From Psychromarinibacter halotolerans (GTDB lineage Bacteria > Pseudomonadota > Alphaproteobacteria > Rhodobacterales > Rhodobacteraceae): 42,009 nucleotides of DNA. The DNA lies in NCBI RefSeq assembly GCF_029168315.1, contig NZ_JARGYD010000015.1:1-42009 (forward strand), written 5' to 3'. Every line of letters begins with the position of its first letter. The stretch's first letter is position 1. The notes under the pieces were generated by a model. The model saw only the letters and a program-made list of their open reading frames with translations. It did not search any database and was not told the origin of the DNA. This document shows positions 7,331 to 16,398 of this stretch, in pieces. Position numbers and translations under genes: made by a program.

Positions 7331-7717
7331 TCACGCCACGTCGTAGCTGTCGATATATTTCCGCCCGGCCTGCAACGCGCCGCTTACCGCATCGCCCAGC
7401 GCCATGTGCCGCGACTTGGCCAGTTTGATCAGCATGGGCAGGTTGGCGCCGTAGATGATCTTGCGGTCCTGCGGCGTACAGGCGCGCAGGCTAAGGTTGC
7501 TGGGCGACCCGCCGAACATGTCGGTCACGACGACAACGCCGTCGCCGCCATCAACGCTGTCGGCTGCGGCACAAATCTCTGTCTGCTTCACGCCCCGGTC
7601 ATGGTCCGGCTCTATCGAGATCGCACGAATCCCGTTCTGCCGTCCGACCACATGCTCGACGGCGCTTAGATATTCCCGGGCTAGGCCGCCATGGGCGACG
7701 ATGACGATGCCGATCAA
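7331..7717 (-). CDS. PTS mannose-family EIIA component (ManX-like)
   Basis: A 128-residue EIIA-Man fold protein. The phospho-accepting histidine is H9 in IGIVIVAHGGLA, and the MFGGSPSNL loop is typical. I choose the TTG at 7717 because homologues start directly at (M)IGIVIVAHGG and no ATG or GTG is nearby; the frame runs further upstream but only through non-homologous sequence. It starts just after the rapZ stop, suggesting translational coupling. Without EIIB or EIIC it is expected to be a regulatory phospho-protein, not a transporter part. Sometimes named manX or ptsM. Confidence 0.9.
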   Translation of the reverse strand: MIGIVIVAHGGLAREYLSAVEHVVGRQNGIRAISIEPDHDRGVKQTEICAAADSVDGGDGVVVVTDMFGGSPSNLSLRACTPQDRKIIYGANLPMLIKLAKSRHMALGDAVSGALQAGRKYIDSYDVA

Positions 7718-7724
7718 GGTACGC

Positions 7725-8636
7725 TTACCCCACGGATGACGGGGGCGCCGCACGCGCCGTCCGCTCCAGTTCCCTGTGCCTTTTAGAAACCTGCCACCCC
7801 TGCATTGCAAGGATATTTGCCAGCTTTTCCGCAAGGGTAACCGATCTGTGTTGCCCTCCGGTACAGCCGAAACCGATGGACAGGTGCGACTTGCCCTCAT
7901 CGCGATAAGCGGGCAGCAGCATTTCAATCAATCCGGTCACACGTTCAAGAAATTCGGGGAACAGCGGGTCCCCCTCGACATAGGTCGCGACGGCGTCGTC
8001 GCGGCCATCCATCGCGCGCAGCGACGGCTCCCAGTGCGGGTTGCGCAGGAAACGGCAATCGAACACCGTATCGATCCCGCGCGGCAACCCGCGCTTGTAG
8101 GAAAAGCTTTGGACCGACACGGCAAGCCGCGCGTTCGGGTCGGTATCGAACAGCGCCTGCACCTCGTCGCGCAGGTCGTGAACCGTCAGTTCCGAGGTGT
8201 CGATCAGCGTGTCAGCCTGTTCCAGCAGCGGCTGCAGCAGGGCCGCCTCGCGCTCGATCCCTAACAGCGGCGCCTCGGCCGGCGCCAACGGGTGCCGGCG
8301 GCGGGTCTCGGAATAGCGGCGCAGCAGAACCTCGGTGCTGCAATCGAGGTACAGCAGTTCCACCGCCTGCCCGGCCTCTGCCCGGCGTTGGCGGACAAGG
8401 TCTAGGATCGCGTCGACGCTGAAGTCGCGATTGCGGACATCAAGCCCCAGCGCCATCGGCCGCCCCAGCGGCGGGCCGTCCAGCAGGCGCGGCATCAGCC
8501 GCAGCGGCATGTTGTCGATCACCTCGTACCCGAGGTCTTCAAGCACGTTGATCGCCGTAGACCGGCCAGCCCCGGACGGGCCGGTGACAAGCACCAGTCG
8601 CGTCGTCTGCGAAGCGTCTGCACGGTCTAGCGACAT
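7725..8636 (-). CDS. rapZ: RNase adapter protein RapZ
   Basis: A 303-residue RapZ/YvcJ nucleotide-binding protein. Walker A is GPSGAGRST near residue 20, with Arg in place of the usual Lys, a substitution I believe is common in alphaproteobacterial RapZ. The C-terminal half carries SFSYKRGLPRGIDTVFDCRFLRNP and the IGFGCTGGQHRSV motif of the RNA-binding domain. In enterobacteria RapZ steers RNase E to a GlcN6P-synthase sRNA; the alphaproteobacterial target is unknown. The start is the ATG giving MSLDRADAS, seven bases after the hprK stop. It sits between hprK and the EIIA gene. Confidence 0.93.
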   Translation of the reverse strand: MSLDRADASQTTRLVLVTGPSGAGRSTAINVLEDLGYEVIDNMPLRLMPRLLDGPPLGRPMALGLDVRNRDFSVDAILDLVRQRRAEAGQAVELLYLDCSTEVLLRRYSETRRRHPLAPAEAPLLGIEREAALLQPLLEQADTLIDTSELTVHDLRDEVQALFDTDPNARLAVSVQSFSYKRGLPRGIDTVFDCRFLRNPHWEPSLRAMDGRDDAVATYVEGDPLFPEFLERVTGLIEMLLPAYRDEGKSHLSIGFGCTGGQHRSVTLAEKLANILAMQGWQVSKRHRELERTARAAPPSSVG

Positions 8637-8643
8637 CGAAAGC

Positions 8644-9057
8644 TCATATCTCGGCGGGTCCAGATTCAAGATACTGCAGGATCGCTGCGGCGAAATGAAG
8701 GCTCTCCACCTTGTGAAGAAGGGGTACCGTTGCGTCGCAAGCCGTCCAGTCGCGCGGCGGCGGCATCCGCGCCGTCTCGACCCGGTCCATGTCGATCGCA
8801 AGGACCACGCGGCAGGGGTCTGCCGCCGCGGCGTTCAGGATGCCGATGCCCCGCGCTTCGATCCGGCCGCGGATCGTGTCTGGCGCGGCGGCCTGCAACG
8901 CGCCGCCTTGGTTGGACAGGATCGTGCGGTCGTCCGAAACAAGCGCGGCGCCATAAGCCATCAGCTGCAGTGCCAGCCCCGACTTGCCTGTTCCGGACCC
9001 GCCAAGGATCAGAACCCCGCGCCCGCCCAGCGCGACGCAGCTTGCGTGGACGATCAC
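8644..9057 (-). CDS. hprK: HPr kinase/phosphorylase, short alphaproteobacterial form
   Basis: 137 residues comprising only the catalytic domain; Gram-positive HprK has about 310 with an extra N-terminal domain. Walker A is GGSGTGKS (about 19-26). The start is GTG, giving MIVHASCVALGGRG; no ATG is available upstream before a stop. It is predicted to phosphorylate Ser49 of the HPr encoded two genes downstream and so gate the phospho-relay. It is preceded by a long palindrome (9070-9091) with no evident Shine-Dalgarno. Truncation is normal in this class, so it is not a pseudogene. Confidence 0.92.
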   Translation of the reverse strand: MIVHASCVALGGRGVLILGGSGTGKSGLALQLMAYGAALVSDDRTILSNQGGALQAAAPDTIRGRIEARGIGILNAAAADPCRVVLAIDMDRVETARMPPPRDWTACDATVPLLHKVESLHFAAAILQYLESGPAEI

Positions 9058-9069
9058 AACCGACGGCGG

Positions 9070-9091
9070 CAGCTTCTTCTAGAAGAAGCTG
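9070..9091. repeat. Perfect 22-bp palindrome upstream of hprK
   Basis: CAGCTTCTTCT (9070-9080) is followed directly by its exact reverse complement AGAAGAAGCTG (9081-9091). The stem can extend by GCGG (9066-9069) / CCGC (9094-9097) across a two-base bulge. It lies between the chvG stop and the hprK GTG, both minus strand, with no T-run on either side. It may act as an RNA hairpin affecting hprK translation or as a dyad protein-binding site. Confidence 0.75.
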
Positions 9092-9123
9092 GGCCGCAGA
9101 ATTTTGTTGCAGATTTTTCGCTT

Positions 9124-9147
9124 GCAGGATTTTCCGGACAATCCTGC
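9124..9147. repeat. Stem-loop just downstream of chvG
   Basis: GCAGGATT (9124-9131) pairs with AATCCTGC (9140-9147) with an 8-base loop. It lies 22 bases after the chvG stop (minus strand). It could be a weak or Rho-assisted terminator or a processing site; it lacks a T-run. Confidence 0.55.
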
Positions 9148-9169
9148 CTCTGGCGACAGGCGTTCACGA

Positions 9170-10906
9170 TCAGACCGGCAGGCCGACCACGAAGCGGGCG
9201 CCCAGCGGGTCCGAGGTCACGTCGGCGTCGGTCGGGCGGATGTTCTCAGCCCAGATCACGCCGGAATGCGCCTCGACGATCTGCTTGGAAATCGCCAGCC
9301 CGAGACCGGAGTTGTTGCCGAACTGCCCGGCGGGCCGTTCCGAGTAGAAGCGGTTGAAGATCTTGGTCAGCGCCTCTTCCGGGATGCCGGGGCCGGTATC
9401 CTCGACCACCACCAGCACGCGGTTGTCGCGGCGGCGGACCCAGACGCGGATCGCGTCGCCGTCCTCGCAGAACGACACCGCGTTCGAGATCAGGTTTACG
9501 AAGACCTGCGCCAGACGCGCTTCCAGCCCCTGAATCTCGATGGAATCGGCGGGCATGTCGGTGATGAACTCGATCCCCTTCTCGCGCGCTTCGTTGCCGA
9601 GATAGTCGGACAGGTTGCGCAGCATCGCCAGAAGGTCGAACGATTCCTCGTCCTCTTTCACCAGCTCGCTGTCCAGCCGCGAGGCGTTCGAGATGTCGCT
9701 GACCAGCCGGTCAAGCCGGCGCACGTCGTGTTCGATCACCTCCAGCAGCCGCTCGCGCTGATCGTCGCGTTTGGCCACCCGCAGGGTGCCGATGGCGGAC
9801 CGCAGCGACGCCAGCGGGTTCTTGATCTCGTGCGCGACGTCGGCGGCGAACTGTTCGTTCGCGTCGATCCGTTCGTACAGCGCGCCGACCATACCGCGCA
9901 GCGCGGCCGACAAGCGGCCGATCTCATCCGGGCGGCCCGACAGATCGGGAATGCGGATGCGCGCGGGGCTGCGGCGCTTGGAATTCTTGTCGCGCCCGAT
10001 CTCGGCCGCGGCGGCAAGGTCGGACAGCGGGTTGGCGATGGTCGAGGCCAGCACAAGGCTTAGGCCGATGGACACAAGGATCGCGATCACGAACATCTGC
10101 AGCACGCGTTCACGTTCGGCCAGCACCAGTTGGTCGATCTCTCCGGCGGCACTGGTCAGGGCGACGGCCCCGACAGCGACATCGCCACGCATCACTGGCG
10201 TGGCGACCGAGAAGATCGTGCCGCCGTCGCGATACACCTGGCTGGAAACCTGCGTTTCGCCCTGCGCGGCGCCTGCCGCCATCGCGCGCAAGGCTTCCTG
10301 AATGTCGGCTTCGGAAACGCCGCTGTCCTGCGCGTTGAACAGCCCTGAAAGCGCGTCCCACGCTCGGTTCAGGGAGTCGGACAGCACGGTGGACTCTTCC
10401 CGCTCGGGCGCGGGCATTCCGTCCAGCTGCGGCCGGTCGACGCCGCCGGTCGCTTCCAGCAGGGCGCCGTCCGCATCGAAAACGTAAACCTCGATCCCCG
10501 GCTGCAGACGAAGCGCACCCAGCATCGAGCCAAGCGCACCCGCATCCAGACCGGCACCCGCGTCAGCATCGCCTGCAATCGCGGCTTCCAAAACGTTGGC
10601 CACCAGATGCGCCTCGGCCACCAGCGTGCTTTCGCGCTGCAGCACGATGTTCTCGCGCACGGGGTTCAGCCAAAGCACACCCGCAACCAGCATCAGCATG
10701 GCCAGCAGGTTGAAGGTGATGATCTTGCGCGCCAGCGGCGAACGGTTGATCGAGATGAAGCTTCGCTTGCTGCGACGCTCCTTCACGTCGGCGCTGACCT
10801 CGGACTCTGGACGTTCCCAGTCCTCGCCGAGGACCAGGTTATCCATTTCCGCGTCACGCGCCGCGGGCTTGGACCCTCGCACGTCGATGTCAGACGTGGC
10901 GTTCAT
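9170..10906 (-). CDS. chvG: Sensor histidine kinase ChvG
   Basis: Membrane histidine kinase of 578 residues. After a charged N-terminal region there is a first membrane segment (about 63-83), a periplasmic sensor region to about 270, a second membrane segment (IVSIGLSLVLAS region) and HAMP. The dimerisation domain has H359 in DVAHEIKNPLAS, followed by N, G1 (DTGPGIPEE) and G2 (GLGLAISKQIVEAH) boxes. ChvG/ExoS with ChvI controls acid, envelope and exopolysaccharide responses in alphaproteobacteria. It starts two bases after chvI, clearly one operon. The pckA neighbourhood supports the orthology. Confidence 0.93.
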   Translation of the reverse strand: MNATSDIDVRGSKPAARDAEMDNLVLGEDWERPESEVSADVKERRSKRSFISINRSPLARKIITFNLLAMLMLVAGVLWLNPVRENIVLQRESTLVAEAHLVANVLEAAIAGDADAGAGLDAGALGSMLGALRLQPGIEVYVFDADGALLEATGGVDRPQLDGMPAPEREESTVLSDSLNRAWDALSGLFNAQDSGVSEADIQEALRAMAAGAAQGETQVSSQVYRDGGTIFSVATPVMRGDVAVGAVALTSAAGEIDQLVLAERERVLQMFVIAILVSIGLSLVLASTIANPLSDLAAAAEIGRDKNSKRRSPARIRIPDLSGRPDEIGRLSAALRGMVGALYERIDANEQFAADVAHEIKNPLASLRSAIGTLRVAKRDDQRERLLEVIEHDVRRLDRLVSDISNASRLDSELVKEDEESFDLLAMLRNLSDYLGNEAREKGIEFITDMPADSIEIQGLEARLAQVFVNLISNAVSFCEDGDAIRVWVRRRDNRVLVVVEDTGPGIPEEALTKIFNRFYSERPAGQFGNNSGLGLAISKQIVEAHSGVIWAENIRPTDADVTSDPLGARFVVGLPV

Positions 10907-10908
10907 GA

Positions 10909-11610
10909 TTACTCTTCGTTGTAACGATACCCGATGCCGTACAGCGTCTCGATCGCCGAGAAGTCGGAATCAACGGTCCGCATTTTCTTGCGCAGCCGCT
11001 TGATGTGGCTGTCGATGGTCCGGTCGTCGACATAGACCTGATCGTCATAGGCCACGTCCATCAGCTGATCGCGCGACTTCACGAAACCGGGACGCTGGGC
11101 AAGCGCCTGCAGCAGCAGGAATTCGGTCACGGTCAGCGACACGTCCTGACCCTTCCACGTCACCGCGTGGCGCAGCGGGTCCATCGACAGTTCGCCGCGG
11201 ACCATCACCTTGTTCGCCTCGGTATCGCCTTTCTCGCCGGAATCGATCGCTTCCTGACGGCGCAGCAGCGCACGGATGCGTTCGACCAGCAGGCGCTGGC
11301 TGAAGGGTTTCTTGACGTAGTCATCCGCGCCCATGCGCAGACCCAGAACCTCGTCGATCTCGTCGTCCTTCGAGGTCAGGAAAATGACCGGCATCGACGT
11401 CTTCTGGCGCACCCGCTGAAGCAGGTCCATCCCGTCCATGCGGGGCATCTTGATATCGAAGACGGCCATATCGGGAAGACGCTTGTTAAACGCGTCCAGC
11501 GCGGCCTGACCGTCATTATAGGTTTCGACCTCGAAGCCCTCGGCCTCAAGAGTCATGGACACCGATGTCAGGATGTTCCTGTCATCGTCCACCAAAGCAA
11601 TCCGCGACAT
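10909..11610 (-). CDS. chvI: Response regulator ChvI
   Basis: A 233-residue OmpR-family regulator. The receiver domain has the acidic pair DDD (8-10), phospho-acceptor D52 in VFDIKMPRMDG, and the conserved T/K positions FLTSKDDE and VKKPFS. The C-terminal winged helix (about 140-230) contains HAVTWKGQDVSLTVTEFLLL and TIDSHIKRLRKKM. It is the cognate regulator of the downstream ChvG. Its promoter lies in the 376-base region shared with pckA, so a link between envelope sensing and gluconeogenesis is possible. Confidence 0.95.
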   Translation of the reverse strand: MSRIALVDDDRNILTSVSMTLEAEGFEVETYNDGQAALDAFNKRLPDMAVFDIKMPRMDGMDLLQRVRQKTSMPVIFLTSKDDEIDEVLGLRMGADDYVKKPFSQRLLVERIRALLRRQEAIDSGEKGDTEANKVMVRGELSMDPLRHAVTWKGQDVSLTVTEFLLLQALAQRPGFVKSRDQLMDVAYDDQVYVDDRTIDSHIKRLRKKMRTVDSDFSAIETLYGIGYRYNEE

Positions 11611-11815
11611 GAGGGTTTCCTCTACTGCTCTATTTATACCTGCATTTTTTGGGCATAGTCACTACGCAACCCCGCCAAATCAACCGCAATGTGCGAATCA
11701 CGGCCGTATCGCGGGTCAATCAGGCACGAAAATCCGCAACCAATTGCTAATATGTCTCACTCAGGGGCACGATTTTGCATGCTTGGAAAGATGGTTTCCC
11801 GCCCGCGACGGATGA

Positions 11816-11845
11816 TTGCGCTAACCCTGTACTGGTTGCGCTAAC
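11816..11845. promoter_or_regulatory. Two TTGCGCTAAC boxes exactly 20 bp apart upstream of pckA
   Basis: TTGCGCTAAC occurs at 11816-11825 and again at 11836-11845. The spacing of two helical turns puts both on the same DNA face. The GCGCTAAC core resembles a half-site of LacI-family operators, which centre on GCGC. They lie just upstream of a putative pckA promoter. Role and regulator are inferred, not shown. Confidence 0.5.
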
Positions 11846-11862
11846 TGTGCGCTTGCGTCCTG

Positions 11863-11890
11863 TTCACGCCCAAAACCGACATGCTATAGG
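11863..11890 (+). promoter_or_regulatory. Putative sigma-70-type promoter of pckA
   Basis: TTCACG (11863-11868) and TATAGG (11885-11890) with a 16-base spacer are the best -35/-10 pair in the region, giving a leader of roughly 90 bases before ATG. The match is moderate and untested. Confidence 0.35.
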
Positions 11891-11986
11891 CCTCCAGCAC
11901 GGCACCATTTCCGGAGTCGGCTGGCGCAGTCCCGCGCCTTTTACGTTCAGCCAGACGCCGCCCGCGCGGCGAGGGAGACAGACCGC

Positions 11987-13585
<1,599 letters not shown>

Positions 13586-13624
13586 CGCTTTCCACCGGGT
13601 CAAAGCGGGTCTAGGGTGCAGCCC

Positions 13625-14194
13625 ATGACACGCCTTGCCCGCATCGCACCGCAGGGAGCCCGCCGGATCGCCGGCTGGCTCCTTTTCGTCTGCGCCCTTG
13701 CCCTGCTGCCCGCGAACGGGGTCGCGGCCGATACGCGGACCCCCGGCGCGGCCGAGTTTACCGCAGGATATTTCTGCGCCCGCGAGCCCGTCGACATCGG
13801 CGAGGCTGAAGGCACGGTGTCGGGCACCGTGTCCTTCGTCGAGGGGCTGCCGCCATTCCTTGGCCCCGGTCCGCTGGTCCCCGGCCAGAAAGACGTGGGC
13901 TTCGGCGTGCACGTCCGGGCGCTGCCAGATTACGCGGGCCCGGTCGAGATCACCATCGAACACCCGCCGATGGGGCCGAACAACGTCACCAGCCAGACCT
14001 GGTACACCGACATCTCGGGGCTCGAAGCACAGTACTACGGCTACACCTTCGACTACGAATACGAGATCCTGAAGGGCCAGTGGCGGATGACCGCCCGCAC
14101 CGCGGCGGGCGTCGTCTATTCCGCAGGGTTCGAAGTCGTCGACCCCGCGCTGCTGCCGCCGGTAACCTGCGGCTACGCGGTGCCCCTGTCCTGA
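13625..14194 (+). CDS. Secreted DUF3859-like protein
   Basis: 189 residues beginning with a basic stretch and hydrophobic signal segment (GWLLFVCALALLPANGVAA), so probably exported. The mature part is a beta-rich domain with GFGVHVRALPDYAGPVEITIEHPPMG, TWYTDISG, YGYTFDYEYEILKGQW and FEVVDP. These match my recollection of DUF3859, whose function is unknown. The ATG at 13625 is preferred over an in-frame GTG nine bases earlier. It starts 39 bases after pckA on the same strand and may be read through from it, but no functional link is known. Confidence 0.65.
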   Translation: MTRLARIAPQGARRIAGWLLFVCALALLPANGVAADTRTPGAAEFTAGYFCAREPVDIGEAEGTVSGTVSFVEGLPPFLGPGPLVPGQKDVGFGVHVRALPDYAGPVEITIEHPPMGPNNVTSQTWYTDISGLEAQYYGYTFDYEYEILKGQWRMTARTAAGVVYSAGFEVVDPALLPPVTCGYAVPLS

Positions 14195-14261
14195 ACAGCT
14201 TAATCGGTGGATGGACCTTCCCGCAGGATTGGGCTTTGGTGCCGCGCAGGGAGGACCATCC

Positions 14262-14945
14262 ATGATCGAAGAACCGCCACTGTTGACCATCCGGCGCCCC
14301 ACGCGCCGCCCCACCGACGCCCAGATCGCCGCCTTTCAGGGCGTGCCGTCCAGCTTCGTCGTCGACGCGATGTACGGCGACGGCGCGCTGCCGCCGGTGA
14401 TCCGCGCGCTTGACCCCGAATATGCCGCCGCCGGCCCCGCCCTGACCGTCGAGGCCGGTCCCGCCGACATCCTTGCGGTTCTTGCCGCCCTGCCTCAGGT
14501 CCGCGACGGCGACGTGGTGGTGTCCGATTTCGGCGGCCATCAGGGCTGCGCCGCGGCGGGCGACCGCGTCTGCGCCTTCATGAAGAACAGCGGCGCCATC
14601 GGCTTCATCACGGATGGCCCGATGCGGGATATCCTTGGCATCAAGGCGACCGGCCTTGCGGTCTGGTGTACCGGCCTGACGCCGGGCTCGCCCTTCGCGA
14701 AGGGCCCCGGCCGGGTCGGCTTCCCGATCACCCTTGGCGGCCGCGCGATCGAGACCGGCGACATGATCGTCGCCGACCGCGACGGCATCGCCGTGGTGCC
14801 GTTCGACCGGATCGACGAGGTCATCGAGATGCTGGCCAAGGTCACGGAACTGGAAAACAGCCTCGACGCCGAGCTTCAGAAGGGCCTGAAGGTTCCCGAG
14901 AACATCGTCGAACTGCTCGCAAGCGATCAGGTCAAATACGTCTGA
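14262..14945 (+). CDS. RraA/HMG-aldolase family protein
   Basis: 227 residues of the RraA-like fold, which includes 4-hydroxy-4-methyl-2-oxoglutarate / oxaloacetate-cleaving aldolases and, mis-annotated, dimethylmenaquinone methyltransferases. Visible motifs are DVVVSDFGGHQGCAAAGDRV, GAIGFITDGPMRD (the Arg-Asp pair used for substrate and metal binding) and ADRDGIAVVPFDRI. The ATG is chosen by GGGAGGA ending seven bases upstream; the frame is open further upstream but without homology. Aldolase activity on an aromatic ring-cleavage product is plausible, but no aromatic pathway genes are nearby. It converges on the UbiH-family gene. Confidence 0.8.
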   Translation: MIEEPPLLTIRRPTRRPTDAQIAAFQGVPSSFVVDAMYGDGALPPVIRALDPEYAAAGPALTVEAGPADILAVLAALPQVRDGDVVVSDFGGHQGCAAAGDRVCAFMKNSGAIGFITDGPMRDILGIKATGLAVWCTGLTPGSPFAKGPGRVGFPITLGGRAIETGDMIVADRDGIAVVPFDRIDEVIEMLAKVTELENSLDAELQKGLKVPENIVELLASDQVKYV

Positions 14946-14947
14946 TC

Positions 14948-15006
14948 TTCTTCTGTCCGGAAATATCCCGGGGGGGAGGCCGCAGGCCGGGGGGCAGAGC
15001 CCCCTG
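14948..15006. repeat. Intergenic repeat copy B at a convergent gene junction
   Basis: It shares 26 identical bases (14948-14973) with copy A at 5997-6022. Its second half, from CGGGGGGGAGGCCGCAGG to GGGGCAGAGCCCCCT, resembles copy C at 3370-3404. It lies between the converging RraA-family and UbiH-family genes. Internal hairpins GGCCGCAGGCC and GGGGCAGAGCCCC suggest bidirectional termination. Confidence 0.75.
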
Positions 15007-16221
15007 CTACAGCGGCAGCCCGCGCAGCAAACGCGGCAGGTCGCCGGTCACACCGGCGGCCTCGCGCATCAGGGTCCGGCGCAGGCCGGGCAGGCCGTTC
15101 ACCAAGCCCAGACCGATGTCGCGCCCCAGCCGCAGAAGCGGATTGTCGTTCGAGAACAGGCGGTTGATCCCGTCCGTCGCCAGCGCCAGCGTGGCCACGT
15201 CGAACCGCCGCCACTGTTCGTACCGTTGCAGCACGTCCAGCCCCCCGATGTCCTCGCCCCGGCGATACGCATCGACCAGCACCTCGGCCAGCGCGCCCAC
15301 GTCCTTCAGCCCGGCGTTCAGCCCCTGCCCCGCCAGCGGATGCACCCGGTGCGCGGCGTCGCCGATCAGCCCCACGCGCGGCGCGGCGAAACTGTGCGCG
15401 ATGGACAAGGGCACCGGGTAGGCGAACCGCTTGCCCTCCAGCCGGATATCACCAAGGAAATCCCCGACCCGGGGGCGCAGCAGCGCAAGATAACCCGCGT
15501 CGTCCAGCGCCGAGATCCGGCGCGCAGTGCTTTCGGCCTCGGTCCAGACGATCGACGACCGGTTGCCCGGCAGCGGCAGGATCGCCAGCGGCCCCGGCGG
15601 CATGAAGAACTGGTGCGCGACACCGCCGTGCGGCAGGTCGTGGGCGATGGCGCAGGCAAAGGACGTCTGGCCATAGGACCATTCCATCCGCCCGATGCCC
15701 GCCCGTTTCGCGGTCTGCGATGCCACACCGTCGGCACCGACCAGCAGGGTCGCCTGCAAGCTCCGCCCGTCCGACAGTGCGACGGTCACGCCGCTGCCGC
15801 CGACCTCGTGCCCGGTCACGTCGACGCCGGTGATCTGGGTGATGCTCGCCTCGGCGTCCATCGCGTCCTGAAACGCGCCGCGCAGGTAGCGGTCCTCGAT
15901 CATCCAGCCGACGGGATAGTCCTCGACCTCGGCGCCGTCGAACAGCAGCGCCAGGGGCGACGCCCCCTCTCCGGCACGGCCGTCGCTGACGACGACCCGG
16001 TCGATGGCCTGCGCCTGATCGCGCACCGCGCCCCAAGCGCCGACCGCATCCAGCAGCCGTGCCGAGGCATGGGCCAGCGCATAGCCACGGCCATCGAAAT
16101 CGGGATCGGTCCGCCGCTCGGGCGCAAGCCGTTCGACCAACGTCACGGAAAGGCCCGCGCGAGCCAGCGCCAGTGCCAAAGCCGGGCCGTTCAGCCCGCC
16201 GCCTATGAGGATCACGTCCAT
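15007..16221 (-). CDS. UbiH/UbiF/VisC/COQ6-family FAD-dependent hydroxylase
   Basis: A 404-residue flavoprotein monooxygenase, probably a ubiquinone ring hydroxylase. Motifs in order are the Rossmann GGGLNGPALALALARAG (8-24), a variant of the DG motif (LLVGADGVASQTAKRAG), and the second FAD motif GLIGDAAHRVHPLAGQGLNAGLKD. Alphaproteobacteria use UbiH, UbiF, UbiL or UbiM in various sets with different positional specificity, so I give no symbol. It is divergent from the amidase with 177 bases between and convergent with the RraA-family gene. Confidence 0.88.
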   Translation of the reverse strand: MDVILIGGGLNGPALALALARAGLSVTLVERLAPERRTDPDFDGRGYALAHASARLLDAVGAWGAVRDQAQAIDRVVVSDGRAGEGASPLALLFDGAEVEDYPVGWMIEDRYLRGAFQDAMDAEASITQITGVDVTGHEVGGSGVTVALSDGRSLQATLLVGADGVASQTAKRAGIGRMEWSYGQTSFACAIAHDLPHGGVAHQFFMPPGPLAILPLPGNRSSIVWTEAESTARRISALDDAGYLALLRPRVGDFLGDIRLEGKRFAYPVPLSIAHSFAAPRVGLIGDAAHRVHPLAGQGLNAGLKDVGALAEVLVDAYRRGEDIGGLDVLQRYEQWRRFDVATLALATDGINRLFSNDNPLLRLGRDIGLGLVNGLPGLRRTLMREAAGVTGDLPRLLRGLPL

Positions 16222-16398
16222 GCTGCGCTATATGCGCCTGCGGCCGGATTTGTCCATGCGACAGTATGGGTTTGGCCCGACCGTACCTGCCCGCCGCTGC
16301 CCGAACCTGCCCGCGCCACGGCGGCGGTTTCGTCACTTCCCCCATTTCCTCTCGCGCCCGCAGCGACTAGCGTCGGCGCAAAGCAGGAGGTGCGGAAC

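Noticed and set aside
8644..9057. hprK as a truncated pseudogene
   Set aside because: The missing N-terminal domain is usual for alphaproteobacterial HprK and the Walker A and following motifs are intact.
15226..16398. Long N-terminal extension of the amidase frame
   Set aside because: It is antisense to the UbiH-family gene. A GTG with AGGAGG at 16385-16390 gives the expected family N-terminus.
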